DNA of 64,000 nucleotides, taken from contig NC_061795.1 in the NCBI RefSeq assembly GCF_021462225.1, positions 3,115,001 through 3,179,000 of the forward strand, written 5' to 3'. The notes under the pieces were generated by a model that was not told the origin of the DNA, did no database searches, and worked only from the letters and a program-made list of their open reading frames with translations. The translations under genes were made by a program, and so were the position numbers. Shown piece by piece: positions 11,634 to 23,310 of the stretch (position 1 is its first letter; the number at the start of each line of letters is the position of its first letter). This DNA comes from Girardinichthys multiradiatus. Lineage: Eukaryota > Chordata > Actinopteri > Cyprinodontiformes > Goodeidae.

Positions 11634-11720
11634 AGGGCTGCACAGTGGTGCAGTTGGTAGAACTGTTGCCTTGCAGCAAGTAGGTCCTGGTATCAACTCT
11701 TGGCTGGGGGTCTTTCCGCA
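11634..11720 (+). mobile_element. tRNA-derived SINE head
   Basis: GGTGCAGTTGGTAGAAC (box A-like) and GGTCCTGGTATCAACTC (box B-like) are spaced as in a tRNA-derived SINE head. It matches the head of the minus-strand copy near 47872. The body is cut off by the next fragment. Confidence 0.6.
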
Positions 11721-11721
11721 T

Positions 11722-11868
11722 TATTTTCATCATAATTTCCCATTTGTGTAGAACTATCACATAAAATATGCAAAAAACCACATTATAATTTGTGGATGTA
11801 ATGTGACAAAATGTTAAAATGTCCAAGGGGTATGAATGTTTGCAGGCACTACAAAACAGCTGCAACAA
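11722..11868 (-). mobile_element. Tc1 family F terminal repeat fragment
   Basis: The stretch with TGTGGATGTAATGTGACAAA and CAAGGGGTATGAATG is the end repeat found at the borders of the family F fossils (compare 58330-58395). No transposase sequence remains. Confidence 0.6.
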
Positions 11869-12270
11869 GGAAAACAACCTCAAATGAAGAACAAACAGAA
11901 AGGGATTTATCTGTTACCTAAAGAAGAAGAAACCCCGCAGCAGATAAGGCCCACAGAGAGCTAGATCTCAATGTCAACTGTTAAAGGTTCTTTAAGGCTC
12001 CTAAAACCATGTAGATGTGATGAATATCAGTATACAGAAACAAAGTGATCCGGTTTTCAAAGAATTTAAAAGTATGGCAAGCCACATACTGATTTATGGT
12101 TTTTATGGTATGGTTTTCTACAAAATAAAGTGTTAAATTATTTAAATTCTGTTATAAGTCTCAACTGTAAAACTTGAATTCTCCAAACCCTCTGCAACAT
12201 CCAGCAGATAGACTTCAAATTACTTTACAGATTGTGGGTTGGAAATAAAGATGAATAAATCAGCAGTTAT
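11869..12270. other. No feature seen
   Basis: AT-rich, no motif. It borders the high-complexity block that starts near 12271. Confidence 0.45.
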
Positions 12271-13020
12271 TTGGTTGAGGAGGCAATTAAATGGCCAAAC
12301 ATATGTGAGGGCTCTGATCTGGCTTTACAACCAGGCTCACATAAGAGGAAAGTAATTTATCTTTATTCCAACGTCGGAACAGATCTGTCAGTTTTTGCAA
12401 ATTTGCTGGCCTCTCCAGCAGATGTCGATCAATGCAACGACTCCCGTGACCATGAAAAAGTTCAGGCTTGGTACGCCTCCCACATCCACAGGACAAATTA
12501 CACCCTATGTGAATTAATTCAAGTCCATTAAAAACCCTCATCGACATCTGCCACTGACGCAGTGCTCGGGCCTGGTTGTCTTGGCCTTTCTCCAGCCGGA
12601 CGCCTCTTCAATTTAACTCCAATTTGGAGTTCGTGCATGTTGGCTGACAGTTTGAAGCTTCTCAGTGGGATGCTGATGAGCACATTCACTCCTACTAAAG
12701 AAAAGTCATTCTCTCATCTGGACAGCGTGGCAAATTGTGTAAAAGCCGGTCTGATCAAGATAATGGCTTGTGAAGGAATGACATTAGCTCTCGATGTGTG
12801 ACACCTGAAGGTGTGAATGGGAAGGTGGCATCAGCAGTCCGACCTTGTTGCAGGGGGGCTGCTCCAAAGATAATTAGGTCTCACATATGGGCGGCATTAC
12901 TGAGGGAAAGCCAGTAAAGGGGAAAGCCACGTCGAAGCCATTTACTGTCACAGGCTGTCAATGCAAGTTCAGAATAATAGTCCCTGCTCAGTTAGCCTTA
13001 AGACAGAAACAACGTACATC
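12271..13020. other. High-complexity unique block, possible conserved non-coding element
   Basis: This block has balanced base composition, no simple repeats and no similarity to other parts of the window. It has words typical of homeodomain sites (CAATTAAATGG near 12285; GTGAATTAATTC near 12509). Overlapping ORFs on both strands (12271-12531 plus; 12287-12547 minus) have no recognisable domain, and I do not call them genes. The regulatory idea is inference from texture only. Confidence 0.3.
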
Positions 13021-13555
13021 ACGAAGGAGAGTTTTAGATGTATTCTTTCCATTTGAAAGGTGAATTGACCCAGGAGGAGATGAATAGAAGTAGGAATGTC
13101 CATATTGAACCATTTTCAAATGATCAATATTAGAGTCCCTACCTATACTCAACTTGTGATCCCTGTTGTTGTCTGTGATTTCATGTCACCTACATGTGAC
13201 CTATTTTTATGCTCAAATCATGCAAAACTGTATTCCATGCCTTGTAAATGATTGACCCAACAAATCAGGCTTTTCTACAAGTGTTTTCCATAAGTGTTAT
13301 GGAATATGTTTCTGCACACGATTAACTGGAACAACACAAAAATATTTTATGAACCAAATTTTCGACAAGTCGTATCAAAACAAAGAAGAAATATGAAAGG
13401 GTTTGCCTAGCAGAAACAGAATATCTGTTGCTGTCAGAAAATAGAGATGGAGATTCTACAGTACCCTCATCACCTCCAGTGAGTGAGTTATGTGGGACAC
13501 AATCACTGTATCATTTATACAAATAATATGTTGCTCCATTTGAAGAGAAGTAACT
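13021..13555. other. No feature seen
   Basis: Ordinary AT-rich sequence without repeats or coding pattern. Confidence 0.45.
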
Positions 13556-13830
13556 TATAGTGTGGTGTTAATTGCCCTTCTTGAGACTTTCATAAAAAAA
13601 AAACGTTCTTCTTTTCACTTTTCCACAAAGGCAGTATTTGTTGATGGCACAACTAATAGATTTCAGTAAAATAATCTCCCACTTGAGCTGTATATCTCTG
13701 TCGCTCCTCCAGAGTTACCATTGGTTTCTTCACTGATTCTCTGACAATTGCTCCCCTAGTCTGGCAAAGTCAGTTTAGGTTTATGGCCAGTCTAGATTTT
13801 TTTGCCCACGTATTGTTGAAATTGTCATTA
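13556..13830 (-). mobile_element. Tc1 family F fossil, N-terminal part
   Basis: The run with 'tctcccacttgagctgtata', 'ctccagagttaccattgg' and 'gtcagtttaggtttatggcc' matches the transposase N-terminal region of family F on the minus strand, as at 9150-9260. Frames are destroyed. Confidence 0.6.
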
Positions 13831-14669
13831 CATGAAGATATTTAATCAAGTTATAGAACCTTTTTAATGTTTTCACATTTGCTCTAACAGATTTGTTCTT
13901 AGTTGAATTATACAGGACAAATGTTATATAATATGCAGTTTATAATGTTCTAATTTTTTTCAGTCACAAAACCTGACATTTAACAGGATGTGTACCAGTT
14001 TTGGAGACCACTGCATGTAATGGTAATACGCCATGCATCACATAAAAAATAAGACTTTTTACGTTTTACTAAATGTGCATCATTTCTTCTGATCCATTTA
14101 AAAATTTGTTTCTACATTTGCCAACAAACACGGCAAAACAGTGCAGCAGTATATTTACAAAGAACTGATGGAAAAGGTTGGCTGTCTTAGTACTTCTAAG
14201 ACTGCTTTGATTTATGAGTGCAGACAGAGGCAGCTCATTTCTGTAATGACCAAAGTAATCTACCGAAACCTGTGCAAATTAGCTTGAGGTCACAAATGAG
14301 CTGACCTGTTGATGCTATAATGAGTGGTGGTTAATATACGAGTAACACTAGCACACAAGAAACATGCCATGCCTGCATATAGCCTATCATGACGTATAAA
14401 TGAGAAAAAAGTGTTACATAGCCAAAAAACATTTGACCTGGCATTTAAACCAAGTAAAGGATGTGAGCGGTGCCAGATTCTGAAAGGGTGGCCATCTTCT
14501 ATTTTGGTTTTAATATCAACGCCACCAACAGAAATCTAGTATGTAAAATATAAATTTTCATTGTTATTTTGATCATAACCTTAACTGAAATATGAGCAAG
14601 TCTTTCCTCATGTTTTCGCGATCAACATCATGAAGAACAAAGAGACGGATTGCTAGTCAGTAATGCTCA
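13831..14669. other. No feature seen
   Basis: AT-rich, no transposon ends, no coding pattern. Confidence 0.45.
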
Positions 14670-14671
14670 GA

Positions 14672-14745
14672 ATCAGAATCAGCTTTATTTGCCAGGTTTG
14701 TGACACAAACAAGGAATTTAACTTTGGTTCCTCTTTTTAAATATT
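14672..14745 (-). mobile_element. LINE 3'-tail fragment, (GATTCT)n type
   Basis: Read on the minus strand: AATTCCTTGTTTGTGT, then AATAAAGCTGATTCTGATTC. This is the same 3' end as the LINE that finishes at 17275, and it may be the separated tail of the LINE block at 16000-16870. Confidence 0.65.
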
Positions 14746-14834
14746 GTCAAAATAAGGTGAGATCTTTCCATGTAATCCATGCAACATTCATTAACTGATC
14801 ACAGTTAAATCCATAAAACAGCTATGGCAACAAC

Positions 14835-15412
14835 CACTGGCCAATGAGCACAAAGAGTTTGGTGGAAATGCTCTATAAAATGGGCAAGAACAGAGGAACT
14901 AGTTGGTTGTTTCGTTGCAGCAGACCAGCGAACAAGATTGGAGACGCTACACATGAAGCAGAGAACCAGAGACAGCCCAGCTGATTGACTGCATTAAAAA
15001 GAGGATCAACCCATATGCCCTGGAAGGACTGTGCCTCAAAATTGAGAATCTGATTTCATCTAAAGCCTTTTTATCCAGACAACAGAAGTGAACTTGATCA
15101 GTGAACGGCTGATTGCTCTGAGTTTCAGGCTTCTGGAAGTCCTGAATCAACCTCATTTATGTCTGCGGGGTTTCCTTCAACTCTTCAGCCTCTGGAAACT
15201 ACTGTCTTCTAAGACATATGACAACAAAGATCCTGTTTAACCATCGACACCTGGAGCATCAGTGCCTGCCACTTAGAGGAAGAAAACTGAAGATTAAGTC
15301 GTATTCCCTTCAAGAAATCACTCGTTACCAGAAGAAACATCCTCATCGGGTGCATGGATGAACCTCCGTCTTCAAAGCCTCTCCAAACTCTTTAGTTTTA
15401 GCATCAGGGTAA
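14835..15412 (+). promoter_or_regulatory. Promoter-like block with CCAAT, TATA and a downstream splice-donor-like site
   Basis: GGCCAATGAGC (14838-14848) is followed about 30 bp later by CTCTATAAAATGGGC (14870-14884), a good CCAAT/TATA pair. From about 14905 the sequence is higher in complexity with mixed GC for 500 bp and reaches CATCAGGGTAAGA (about 15403-15415), a fair 5' splice site. A non-coding first exon or a transposon-borne promoter are both possible. No clear ORF is present. It lies between the isolated LINE tail at 14672 and the LINE body at 16000. Confidence 0.35.
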
Positions 15413-15999
15413 GACAGGTTGAGTTGATTGATTCATTTCTATTATAAAAATTATTTTGTGTTGCCGAATTTAAGCTGTTACTGACCCCTGCAAAAGCATT
15501 ACTAATTAAAGAAAGCAGATAGAATTCTGGTTAAATCGTGGACATTCAATTATGTAAGTCACCTTCTTTTTTGTTTTTTGTTGGTGGTAAAAAGTCTTGT
15601 TGCCTGGTTCCAAGATATTTTAGGAGGTTTTATAGGTTGCCTTAGCCAAGTTTGTTAAAACAGCGCCCTTGGGGCTCGTGCTGAGCCACTAAAATTAACC
15701 TAGCCCATAAACCAAGAGCCAGTTGTAAATCAGGGAATGAGCAGCCGTTAACAAAAGTGACTGTTGAAGTGTGAATGACTGCGGTGGGCTACTCAGTCGT
15801 CCAGACCACCAGTTGAAGAAGGGCAAGACTTCTAGATGCAGGCTATTAGAGGTTAGGCGAGTCTTTTCCCGACACCAACTTAAACAGAACTTTCAGTAAA
15901 CCTGCTTAGTAAGATCTTCAGGTTTAGGGAAGTCTGGACCTGTTGGATGGAGAGTTGGATTGAGCAATCCCTTTAGACATGGGGAAGTAGGAAGGAGGG
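15413..15999. other. Unassigned sequence right of the promoter-like block
   Basis: Unique-looking, with a 'gggctcgtgctgagccac' palindromic word near 15673. It may belong with the preceding block as one insertion into a LINE. No coding evidence. Confidence 0.35.
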
Positions 16000-16870
16000 G
16001 TTAGCACATCGGACAACGAAAATATAAATATATAATATGGGAAATAGTAATATATCTTTTTGTAAATATGTATACATACAGTGTTTTTACAAAAGAGGAA
16101 GACAAAGTTGAATTAGTGCAAATATATCTATTGATCTGGGCACTCTGACCATTGCCTGGGAAAAGAAACTGTCTCTGTGGCAGCTGTTCTTTGTAAAATA
16201 AAGCCCTATGGCACCAACCTGTAGGAAACAATTTGTGTCCAGGATCTATGGAGTCTGCAAAGATTTTGGCTTCCCTTTATCTGACCCTAAACCTGTACAA
16301 GTCCTAGATTTAGGGAAGGTCAGCCCAGATGATCCTCTCTGCAGACCTAATTGTTCATTGTAGTTTGGACCTGTCCTGTTTTGTGAATAAGCCAAACCAC
16401 ACAGTGATGGATATAAAGAAGCCAAGCTGAAAAAGTAGAAGGTGACCAGCAGCTCTTGTTGAAGGTTGTACCTTTTGAGTCGCTGCAGGAAGTACAGTGT
16501 CCGTTGGGCCTTCTTCCAAAGAATGTCTATGTGTGAGGACAATCTCAGGCCACGAAAAAGGGTGGAATTGGAAGTGATCCACAATAGACAGTTTTGTTAA
16601 GGATGGTGAGGAGAAGCAGCAGAGTGGGGGGTGTTTTCTTGAAGTCCACTGTCATCTCCACTGTCAGGTGCTTCTGACCACACCAGTGGACCAGTGGACC
16701 AGTCAATTGTGAGGTCGGATCAGTTCCCTTGTCACACTTGTACACTGCAAATTTCAGGTGTTTCACAGAATGATCTACTGAGGTGCAGTCATTTGTGTAC
16801 AGAGAGAAGAGGAGTGGGGAGAGAACACATCCCTGGGGGGCTTTTGGGTAATTAACTCTCAACATTTTGT
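16000..16870 (-). pseudogene. Jockey/CR1-type LINE, block B: RT palm end and C-terminus
   Basis: Minus-strand RT remnant. APQGCVLSPLLFSLYTNDC starts the block (about 16840), followed by the region where the catalytic box should be, now decayed to KFAVYKCDKG. WCGQKHLTVEMTVDFKK follows, then AQRTLYFLQRLKRYNL and LLVTFYF in 16584-16246. It begins at nearly the point where block A (17275-19560) has its RT deleted, so the two blocks could be parts of one rearranged element or two truncated copies. Frames are broken several times. The 3' tail is absent at 16000; a matching tail stands alone at 14672-14745. Confidence 0.75.
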
Positions 16871-17274
16871 AATTGTTCTTTATTTAGTAAAATTATATTT
16901 ATGGATATATTATCTGGAATGAGAATCAACAACCTTTCTGAATAAATTATTCTTAATGGTGTTTAATTAGCTATCACATTTAGTAAAATAAAATTTAAGG
17001 AAACATTATTTTCTAGACGCAGAACAAATAACTAGCCTCAAGACTGAAAGGTACGTTTACATTAGCTGAACAGTATGAACACTTCATTATTTGAGCAGCA
17101 GATCATACTTAACTTTGTTGTGTCTTTCAATCAGAGGGTATTCGACTGTCAAATTATAGTCACTCTGGATCCAGGTTTGATGAGTTAGTCCTCATTGCCA
17201 GCAAAAAGACATTCACACGCGTTGCTTCATCCTGACCAGCTCTCAGTTGAGAGTCATGTGGAAGAGGAGGACAT
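16871..17274. other. Spacer between LINE blocks
   Basis: AT-rich, without motif. It separates the 3' end of block A from block B. Confidence 0.45.
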
Positions 17275-19560
17275 CAGAATCGGAATAAGAATCAGCTTTA
17301 TTGCCAAGTTCGTGCACACAAACCAGGAATTTGACTCTGGTACAGTTTGCTCTCAGTCTTTTTCTTTTTATTTTGAACATAATAAATGGAAATAAAAAAA
17401 TATATTTTATTTTAAAAGTACATATATACACAAGTGACTTTACAAGAGAAGATAATGTGGATCAGTCCAAGTATACATTGTGTTGTTCTGGAACTCTGAC
17501 TGTCAGTGTTCATCAGAGAAACAGCCCGTGGGAAGAAATTGTCTCTGTGGCGGCTGACAACACTCTGTAGTGCCGACCTGAAGGCTGATGGTTGTTCTGC
17601 GGGAGAAGATGCTCCCCAGCCTCACCTGCTCGTGCCAGTCCTTCAGGAAGTTGGTGATCCACTGACAGGTGGAGGCCGGGACTTTGAGCTGGGTGAGCTT
17701 CTGATGGAAGATGTGAACAAATAGGATCCTGTCATACATCCCTGGGTGGTCGAGGTGTTGCAGGAGGAAGTGGAGTCCCAGGTTGACTGCATCATCTGCC
17801 GATCTGTTTGCCCGGTAAGCAACCTGCAGGGGTCCAGTAGGGGGCCAGTGATGTTATTCAGCTGCTTCAACACCAGTCGTTCAAATGATTTCATTACCAC
17901 AGACATCAGTGCGACAGGCCTGTAGTCATTAACCCCTGTGATGGGGGGGTTTCTTGGGTACTGGGATGATGGTGGAGCGTTTAAAGCTGGAGGGAACCTC
18001 ACATAGCTCCAGTGACTTGCTGAAGATCTCAGTGAAGATGGGGGTTAGCTGGCTAGTGCAGGCTCTCAGGCATGATGGAGAGACATTACCAGGTCCTGAG
18101 GCCTTCTTTGTTTTCAGGCACTGGAAGAGCCTATTAACATCTTCCTTTGAGATCTTTAGTGTAGGCAGGGGGTCTAACGATAGGGGGGGGGGGGGGGGGG
18201 GGGGGGGGGGGTGGGTGGTTGGTGTATGGCAAGCATTTTTGTCGGAATGGGATGTGACGGAGTTGGGTTGAGGTGTAAACTGCTGCTTTTCATACCTGCA
18301 GTAGAAGCCATTCAACTGATTTGCCAGGGTGAGGATTCTGCTAAGGGTTGGGGAAGGGTCTCCTGTAGGCAGTCAGGTTTTTCAAACCATTCCAAACAGC
18401 AGAAGCATCTCCATGTTAAAAACTTTTATTTAACTTCTTGCTTCTCTTCACTGCGTTGATCTCCTTGGTTAGTTTGTTCCTGGCCTGTTTCTACAGGGCC
18501 CGATCCCCTCTGCTGTGAACCTCTTCCTCATCCCTGCACAGCTACCTTAGATGAGAAGTGAAGCAAGGTTTATTGTTGTGTGTGCAGAAAGTCTTGGTTT
18601 GCACACAGAAATTAATGTATAATGTTACCACCTCAGTGAGTTGGTTTAAATCAGTGGCTGAAGTTTTAAAAACAGTTCAATATGTGCATTCAAAGCAGGC
18701 CTATAACATCATCTGTGACTCATCAGTCCACTTCTTAACAGTCTGTACCACAGGTTTGGAAGCAGGTTGGGATGAGATGGACCAGAGAGTGGTCAGAAAG
18801 TCCCAAAGCAGCCATGGTGACAGCATGATATGCATCCTTTAAAGTTTTATAGCAGTGGTCCAGAGTGTTTTCATCCCTGGTGAGACACTTAATGTGCTGT
18901 CTGTGTTTGGGACGTTCAATGGAGAAGTTTGCACTCTTAAAATTCCCAAAAACAATGATGGGGGAGTCTGCATGTATTTTTTCCCACATCTGTTATCAGC
19001 TCAGCCAGTTGTTTTTCAGCCGCTGAAGTAAAGCCATGAGGTGGTATGTAAGCACCAACCAGTACAAATGAGGAGAACTATAAAACAGTTTACAGTTTAT
19101 GAGAATGACTCCGGGTCAGTAATACATGTCTTCTTCAACACTTTGGTATCTCTGCACCAACCTTCATTTATATTAAATCAGATTCTGCCTGCTCACTTTT
19201 CCCCCAATCAGTCTGTGTTAAATTTCGCTCTAAACAGCTGAAAGCCTGGTATCAAATGTGGACAATCCGGGGTGTCCTCTTTCAGCCAGGTTTCGGTAAA
19301 GCAGAGGGCGGCAGATCTGCAGAGGTCTGAGTTTTTACAGGTGGGAAGAAGCAGTTCGTTCATCTTGTTGGCCAGGGAACGCACATTTGCCAGATGGCTT
19401 GAAGGCAAAAGTGTGCGTGGCCCTGGCTGTTGGAGCTTCATCATCGCGCCTGCTCTTTCTCCTCTCCACTGTCTCTGGTGGTATATCTCATAGAGAGCTG
19501 CTGCCCCTCTGGCCAGGATCTCAGTGAAGCTGACATGTTGCCAACACTTTGTTGGCACAT
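17275..19560 (-). pseudogene. Jockey/CR1-type LINE, block A: endonuclease to RT start, internal RT deletion, 3' end
   Basis: Read from 19560 downwards: endonuclease start (HLANVRSLANKMNELLL; ALCFTETWLKEDTPD), then IVFGNFKSANFS and LDHCYKTLKDAYHA and LGLSDHSLVHLIP (the final SDH box, 18989-18735), then the linker with a proline run (18315-17929), KKASGPGNVSPSCLRACTSQ, and the RT opening VNDYRPVALMSVVMKSFERL (about 17935). After WITNFLKDWHEQVRLGSIFS the frame jumps to the 3' terminal region, so the catalytic palm with its Asp pair is missing. It ends CTTGGCAATAAAGCTGATTC with degenerate GATTCT units at 17275-17300. Many frameshifts. Dead. Confidence 0.85.
18183..18211 (+). repeat. Uninterrupted run of 29 G
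   Basis: A pure G homopolymer followed by TGGGTGG. On the LINE sense strand it reads as C and would encode part of a proline run in the linker before the RT. It is prone to slippage, quadruplex formation and sequencing error, so its true length is uncertain. Confidence 0.9.
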
Positions 19561-19784
19561 GTTGCCAATAAAGTGGGATTTCAGTTGTGACACCTCCTTC
19601 CTGGGATGAGCTAGAAGTTGTTAGCGTGATTTAAAGATGCAGAGAGGGTTCTACCAGCTACTTTGTTGTACAGTTCAGTCCATGTTTCATCCATCTTTTT
19701 TTTATCAATGACTGGGGGCACAACACTGTGTTGGAAAAACAGAGTCCATCCTATGCTTTATCCCCTTGTAAAATCACCTTTAGG
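19561..19784. other. No feature seen
   Basis: Short unique stretch at the 5' side of the LINE block. Confidence 0.4.
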
Positions 19785-20300
19785 TAAGGTAGGTAAGGTA
19801 AGTTTATTTATATAGCGCTTTTCAGTAACGAGACACTCAAAGCGCTGTACATAATTACAATACAATCACAAAGAACACAGAAAAACAAATCAAATGCTAA
19901 GAAATCTAAAAACCTATGAATCCTTCTGAGAAATCTAAAAATCTCTGGTCAATATTACAATGATACAGATAACATTAATAATCCTTTGGGTTTTACTGGT
20001 AAGAGCTGGTTCTAAACCAATCTTTCTAAAGAGGTAATTATATCATTAAGTCCTCTATGTAGGGGAAAGCATCTTGTGCTAAGAAGTCTCATCATTCCAC
20101 TGAATAATAACTAGTGAAGCTGAGTCACTGGTACAAAACAGCTTTAATCCACATTTTCAGGTGCTAATAATATATTGCTTTTACTGGTGCTGAAGTTGAA
20201 CTAAGTAATCTAATTAAGAAAGCTGGGTCATTGGTGTAAGAGCAGCTAAAGTCCAAGTTACTAATAATGTTTGGTTTTTGCTGGTAAAATCTATGAAAAG
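19785..20300 (-). repeat. Interspersed repeat with LINE/SINE-like tail and diverged internal repeats
   Basis: TTTATTTATATAGCGCTTTT (from about 19802) followed by ACTCAAAGCGCTGTACAT is, on the minus strand, a common fish repeat tail ending in GCGCTATATAAATAAA. To its right, related phrases recur with spacing of about 100-180 bp: 'ttttactggt' near 19994, 20179 and 20757, and 'aagctgagtcactggt'/'aagctgggtcattggt' near 20117 and 20219. Class unknown. Confidence 0.5.
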
Positions 20301-22387
20301 TCATGAAATCACACATTTAGGTAAAGTAAGATAGGAGGAGGAAAAAAAATCATATTTCAGACTCTATTTTTAGCAGAATAGTCTGAAACAGTACAAAAAA
20401 CCTCAGCAGGGGTAAGCAACACACACATAAGTAAAGATTCAGCAAGGGTACGGTGGAATCTTGAGGATGCGAATATATATAAGTCTGAGTGTGTTTGCAA
20501 GAATTAGACTGTCAACACTGATAGAAGCACCATTGTCCTTGAGAAGAGAGGTGGAAGTTTTATCAATCGGCCGCATAGTCCTATCAGCACACAGCTGGTA
20601 GGGGAGTGCTGGGGAAGAGCTTCGTGTTTATATAACATCCAGGAGATATTTTATCGATAGCCAGTTAGCAGAAGTTGCCAAGGCCACATTGGGGCGCCAG
20701 ATTTAGAAAAACAATAAATGTGGTTCAGGCAGTTGTGAATTTCCAACTACCTTAAGAGTTTTACTGGTATGTTTCAATTGCGAATCCAAATAGCCAAATG
20801 TCTGGTACTTTCCGCAGATCTGGAGCCTACAACCTTTGACAAGATTATATCCTTTAACCTCTGAGTCGAACCGCTGCCAGGCTGCGATTCTGTTCAAGAA
20901 TCGTGTCCAGCTTGCGATTCTGCTCTCTTCACATTTCAGTCTGAGTGTTGATCGCCCTACAGACTCCATCCAACATCGCAGGCAGCTTTGGAATGCTTTG
21001 AACAGCCGCCCACGTTTTGCGAATCACTCGATAAGCCAGGTAACCACCAACTCCAAAAAGCAGAAATCCTGTCATCAAATATGTACACATTTTCTACGTC
21101 CGTGACCAACATTGTAGTCAGGCACACAATCTTCCACTGCTGACAAGAATCCATTGTGTTTCCAGAGAAGAATGTCCCGCCTGGAGAAGAGGGTCTCCTT
21201 TACCCTGTCTTCCCGTTGAAAAGAAAAAAATTTGACCAATTACGTTGAGGGTCCAGCTGACCAAATCCATAATTTACAAGTTTGGAGGATATGCAAAGCG
21301 AGGCTCTGAGAAAAATACAGACGAAAGCAGAAGCAGGGATCAGCAGGGAGGGAGGGAGATAAAATGAGTGTCTTCCACCGAGAGCAAGAGAAAAGAGCCT
21401 TTAGACCACCTGATTTTACAAGTCTGTCACATTGCTGTGGAGGAATTTTGGTAACTCTGTATTATACTGCTCCTGTTCATTAAGGCTTACAGACAACTGT
21501 TTCTGAATTGTTTTATAAACCTTTCCAGACTGATGGACACAAACAGTTGCTTCTCTAAGGCCCTTGCTGATGTCTTCTCTACTGTTTTTGTTTTAATACA
21601 CAGACCAGAGCAGAAAACCAAAACTCCTGGTTTAATGGAAGCGGCCAGGCTTGCTGATCATCAGTTACTGCTTCTTTCCCTTTTAAATCCTTTAGAAGTT
21701 AGAAGGGTTAAATGGTGGAGACTGTTTAACTGATTTGAATGAACCTAATAAAGACCAGAAGATTTTTTATAATGGCCAAGTCTAGAACAGAAAGTGAATG
21801 TACTTACTTCTTACCGTGACTGAGAGCCCAATGATAAAAACCTAATTTACAAGTTGATAGGCAGTGTCACAGAAGAAATGTGAGAGAATTTTAATCATAG
21901 AGCGTAGTTGAGTCAGATAACCAGAGAATTTTCTGGATATGTTGTACCTTCTATTTTCTGAAGAAAATATCAGTTCAAAGGAACATGAACCAAAAGTCAA
22001 AAAGCAGAATTGGAGTTTTAAGGTTGTGGTGCCAACGTTTGTCCCACTGGAATAGTCACCAAGCTTTAGATATAAGAATAACAATGCCTTTGTCAATCAG
22101 GAACAGCTTTCAATAACTTCTCTTTGTGCTTTCTGTTGAGTTAATTAAAGAAAGCCTACCGTTTATTTGCTCAGTGATTGCCAATGTTGAAACAGCAATA
22201 ATGTGCTCTAAGGCATAAAGGAAAGCGATGGACCTCATTGACGCCACCTCGTCTGTTCCTTTCAAACAGCAAAGCATCTTGTCAAGCTTTGTTACTCCCA
22301 CAGCAAGCACAATGTTCATCTATAGACTTTGACAGTCATTCTCTGCCCGAGGAAATGCAATCTATACGAGGCTTAGCATTATAATTA
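20301..22387. other. Mostly unassigned sequence
   Basis: 20640-20700 reads, on the minus strand, TGGCGCCCCAATGTGG, which resembles a tRNA-Lys primer-binding site, but no LTR could be placed beside it. The rest has no ends, motifs or coding pattern I can name. Confidence 0.4.
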
Positions 22388-22521
22388 TCTGACAAATACT
22401 TTAAGTACCAACCCTAGAGGGCAAACTCCTGTAATTAACTACTAAACTTTTTTACTATTTGTCCCATTAAAGCCCAAACTTCACTGAATTTTATTAGGAT
22501 TTTATGTGATAAACGAATACA
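22388..22521 (+). repeat. Source-like copy of a 130-bp segment also found inside Rex1
   Basis: 'ctgacaaatactttaagta' through 'gataaacgaatacaa' matches 24429-24563 with about ten differences by eye. Its right third overlaps the left end of the small family F element at 22490. Confidence 0.8.
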
Positions 22522-22790
22522 AAGTAGTGCTGAATTGTGATGGGGATGGAAAATAATTCAGTTTTCAATAGTTTTTAATTAAAATTTGAAAAGTGTGGTA
22601 TGTCTGAAGTTTGTCAGAGAACAGTAATGAAAAACAAACAGCATCATCAAGACAGAGGAACACAGGGAAGCTGAATCCAAATGTATATCACACTTTTCCG
22701 ATTTTTATTTGTAAAATAAATAAATTCATCATTTTCAATCAATAAAACAATTATACAAGACTTTGTGTTGGTCTGTCAAAAAAAAAAAAA
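22490..22790. mobile_element. Short non-autonomous Tc1 family F derivative
   Basis: The left end 'gattttatgtgataaacg' and right end 'tttgtgttggtctgtcaaaa' are inverted versions of the same family F terminal repeat. Between them are 100-150 bp with 'gtcagagaacagtaatgaaa' and 'cagcatcatcaagacagagg', the 5' leader of the transposon. There is no transposase. It ends in a poly-A run (22778-22793). Confidence 0.6.
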
Positions 22791-23310
22791 AAACAGCATC
22801 TCTTGAGGTTTGCTGTTCCAGTGCGAGTAAAAGTTCAAGGAATGTAAATAATTTTAAAAGAAATTGTGACAAAAAGGCAACCAAATTAAAGGCTAAACTA
22901 ACATTAATTCTGAAGTCTTGGATTTAAAGTTGGCCTTTGCTGAGGTGGTGACTCAGTCTGACTTTGAGTGAATAAGGAAATAATCCAATCCCATCTGCTT
23001 TGGAGCTTCTATTCTGTATAAACATCCTTGTATGTTTTATCCCCTGGATTGCACAGCTTGCTGGATGTTGTTGGACTTTCTTCTTTTCATCTGTGCGAGG
23101 CTCTTTAAGATTTGTTATATGAAGAGTTATTTAGAAAATACCACAGTGAAGCTGCAGAAAAAAGAAGCATTTTGTGGATTCACACCATCAAAGGATCCTT
23201 CGTTAGGATATCCACAAGCCTTTATATATCTATTGTCAACAGGAAGATACCCACCTCTGTCTGCCACAGAGAAACAACCTTGAGCAGACAGAGATTTAAA
23301 GAGGAGCGGC
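22791..23310. other. Unassigned spacer or decayed 5' part of Rex1
   Basis: ORFs here (23032-23283, 23112-23318) show no domain. It runs straight into the Rex1 endonuclease, so part of it may be Rex1 5' sequence beyond recognition. Confidence 0.35.

Noticed and set aside
12271..12547. Overlapping 86-codon ORFs on both strands
   Set aside because: No domain, no splice sites or start context; openness on both strands fits GC-balanced unique DNA.
17929..18315. Proline-rich minus-strand protein as a host gene
   Set aside because: It is the linker and RT start of the LINE, with the proline run coming from the 29-G tract.
20640..20705. tRNA-Lys-type primer-binding site (TGGCGCCCCAATGTGG, minus strand)
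   Set aside because: Imperfect match, and no LTR with TG...CA ends or polyadenylation signal could be placed upstream on the minus strand.
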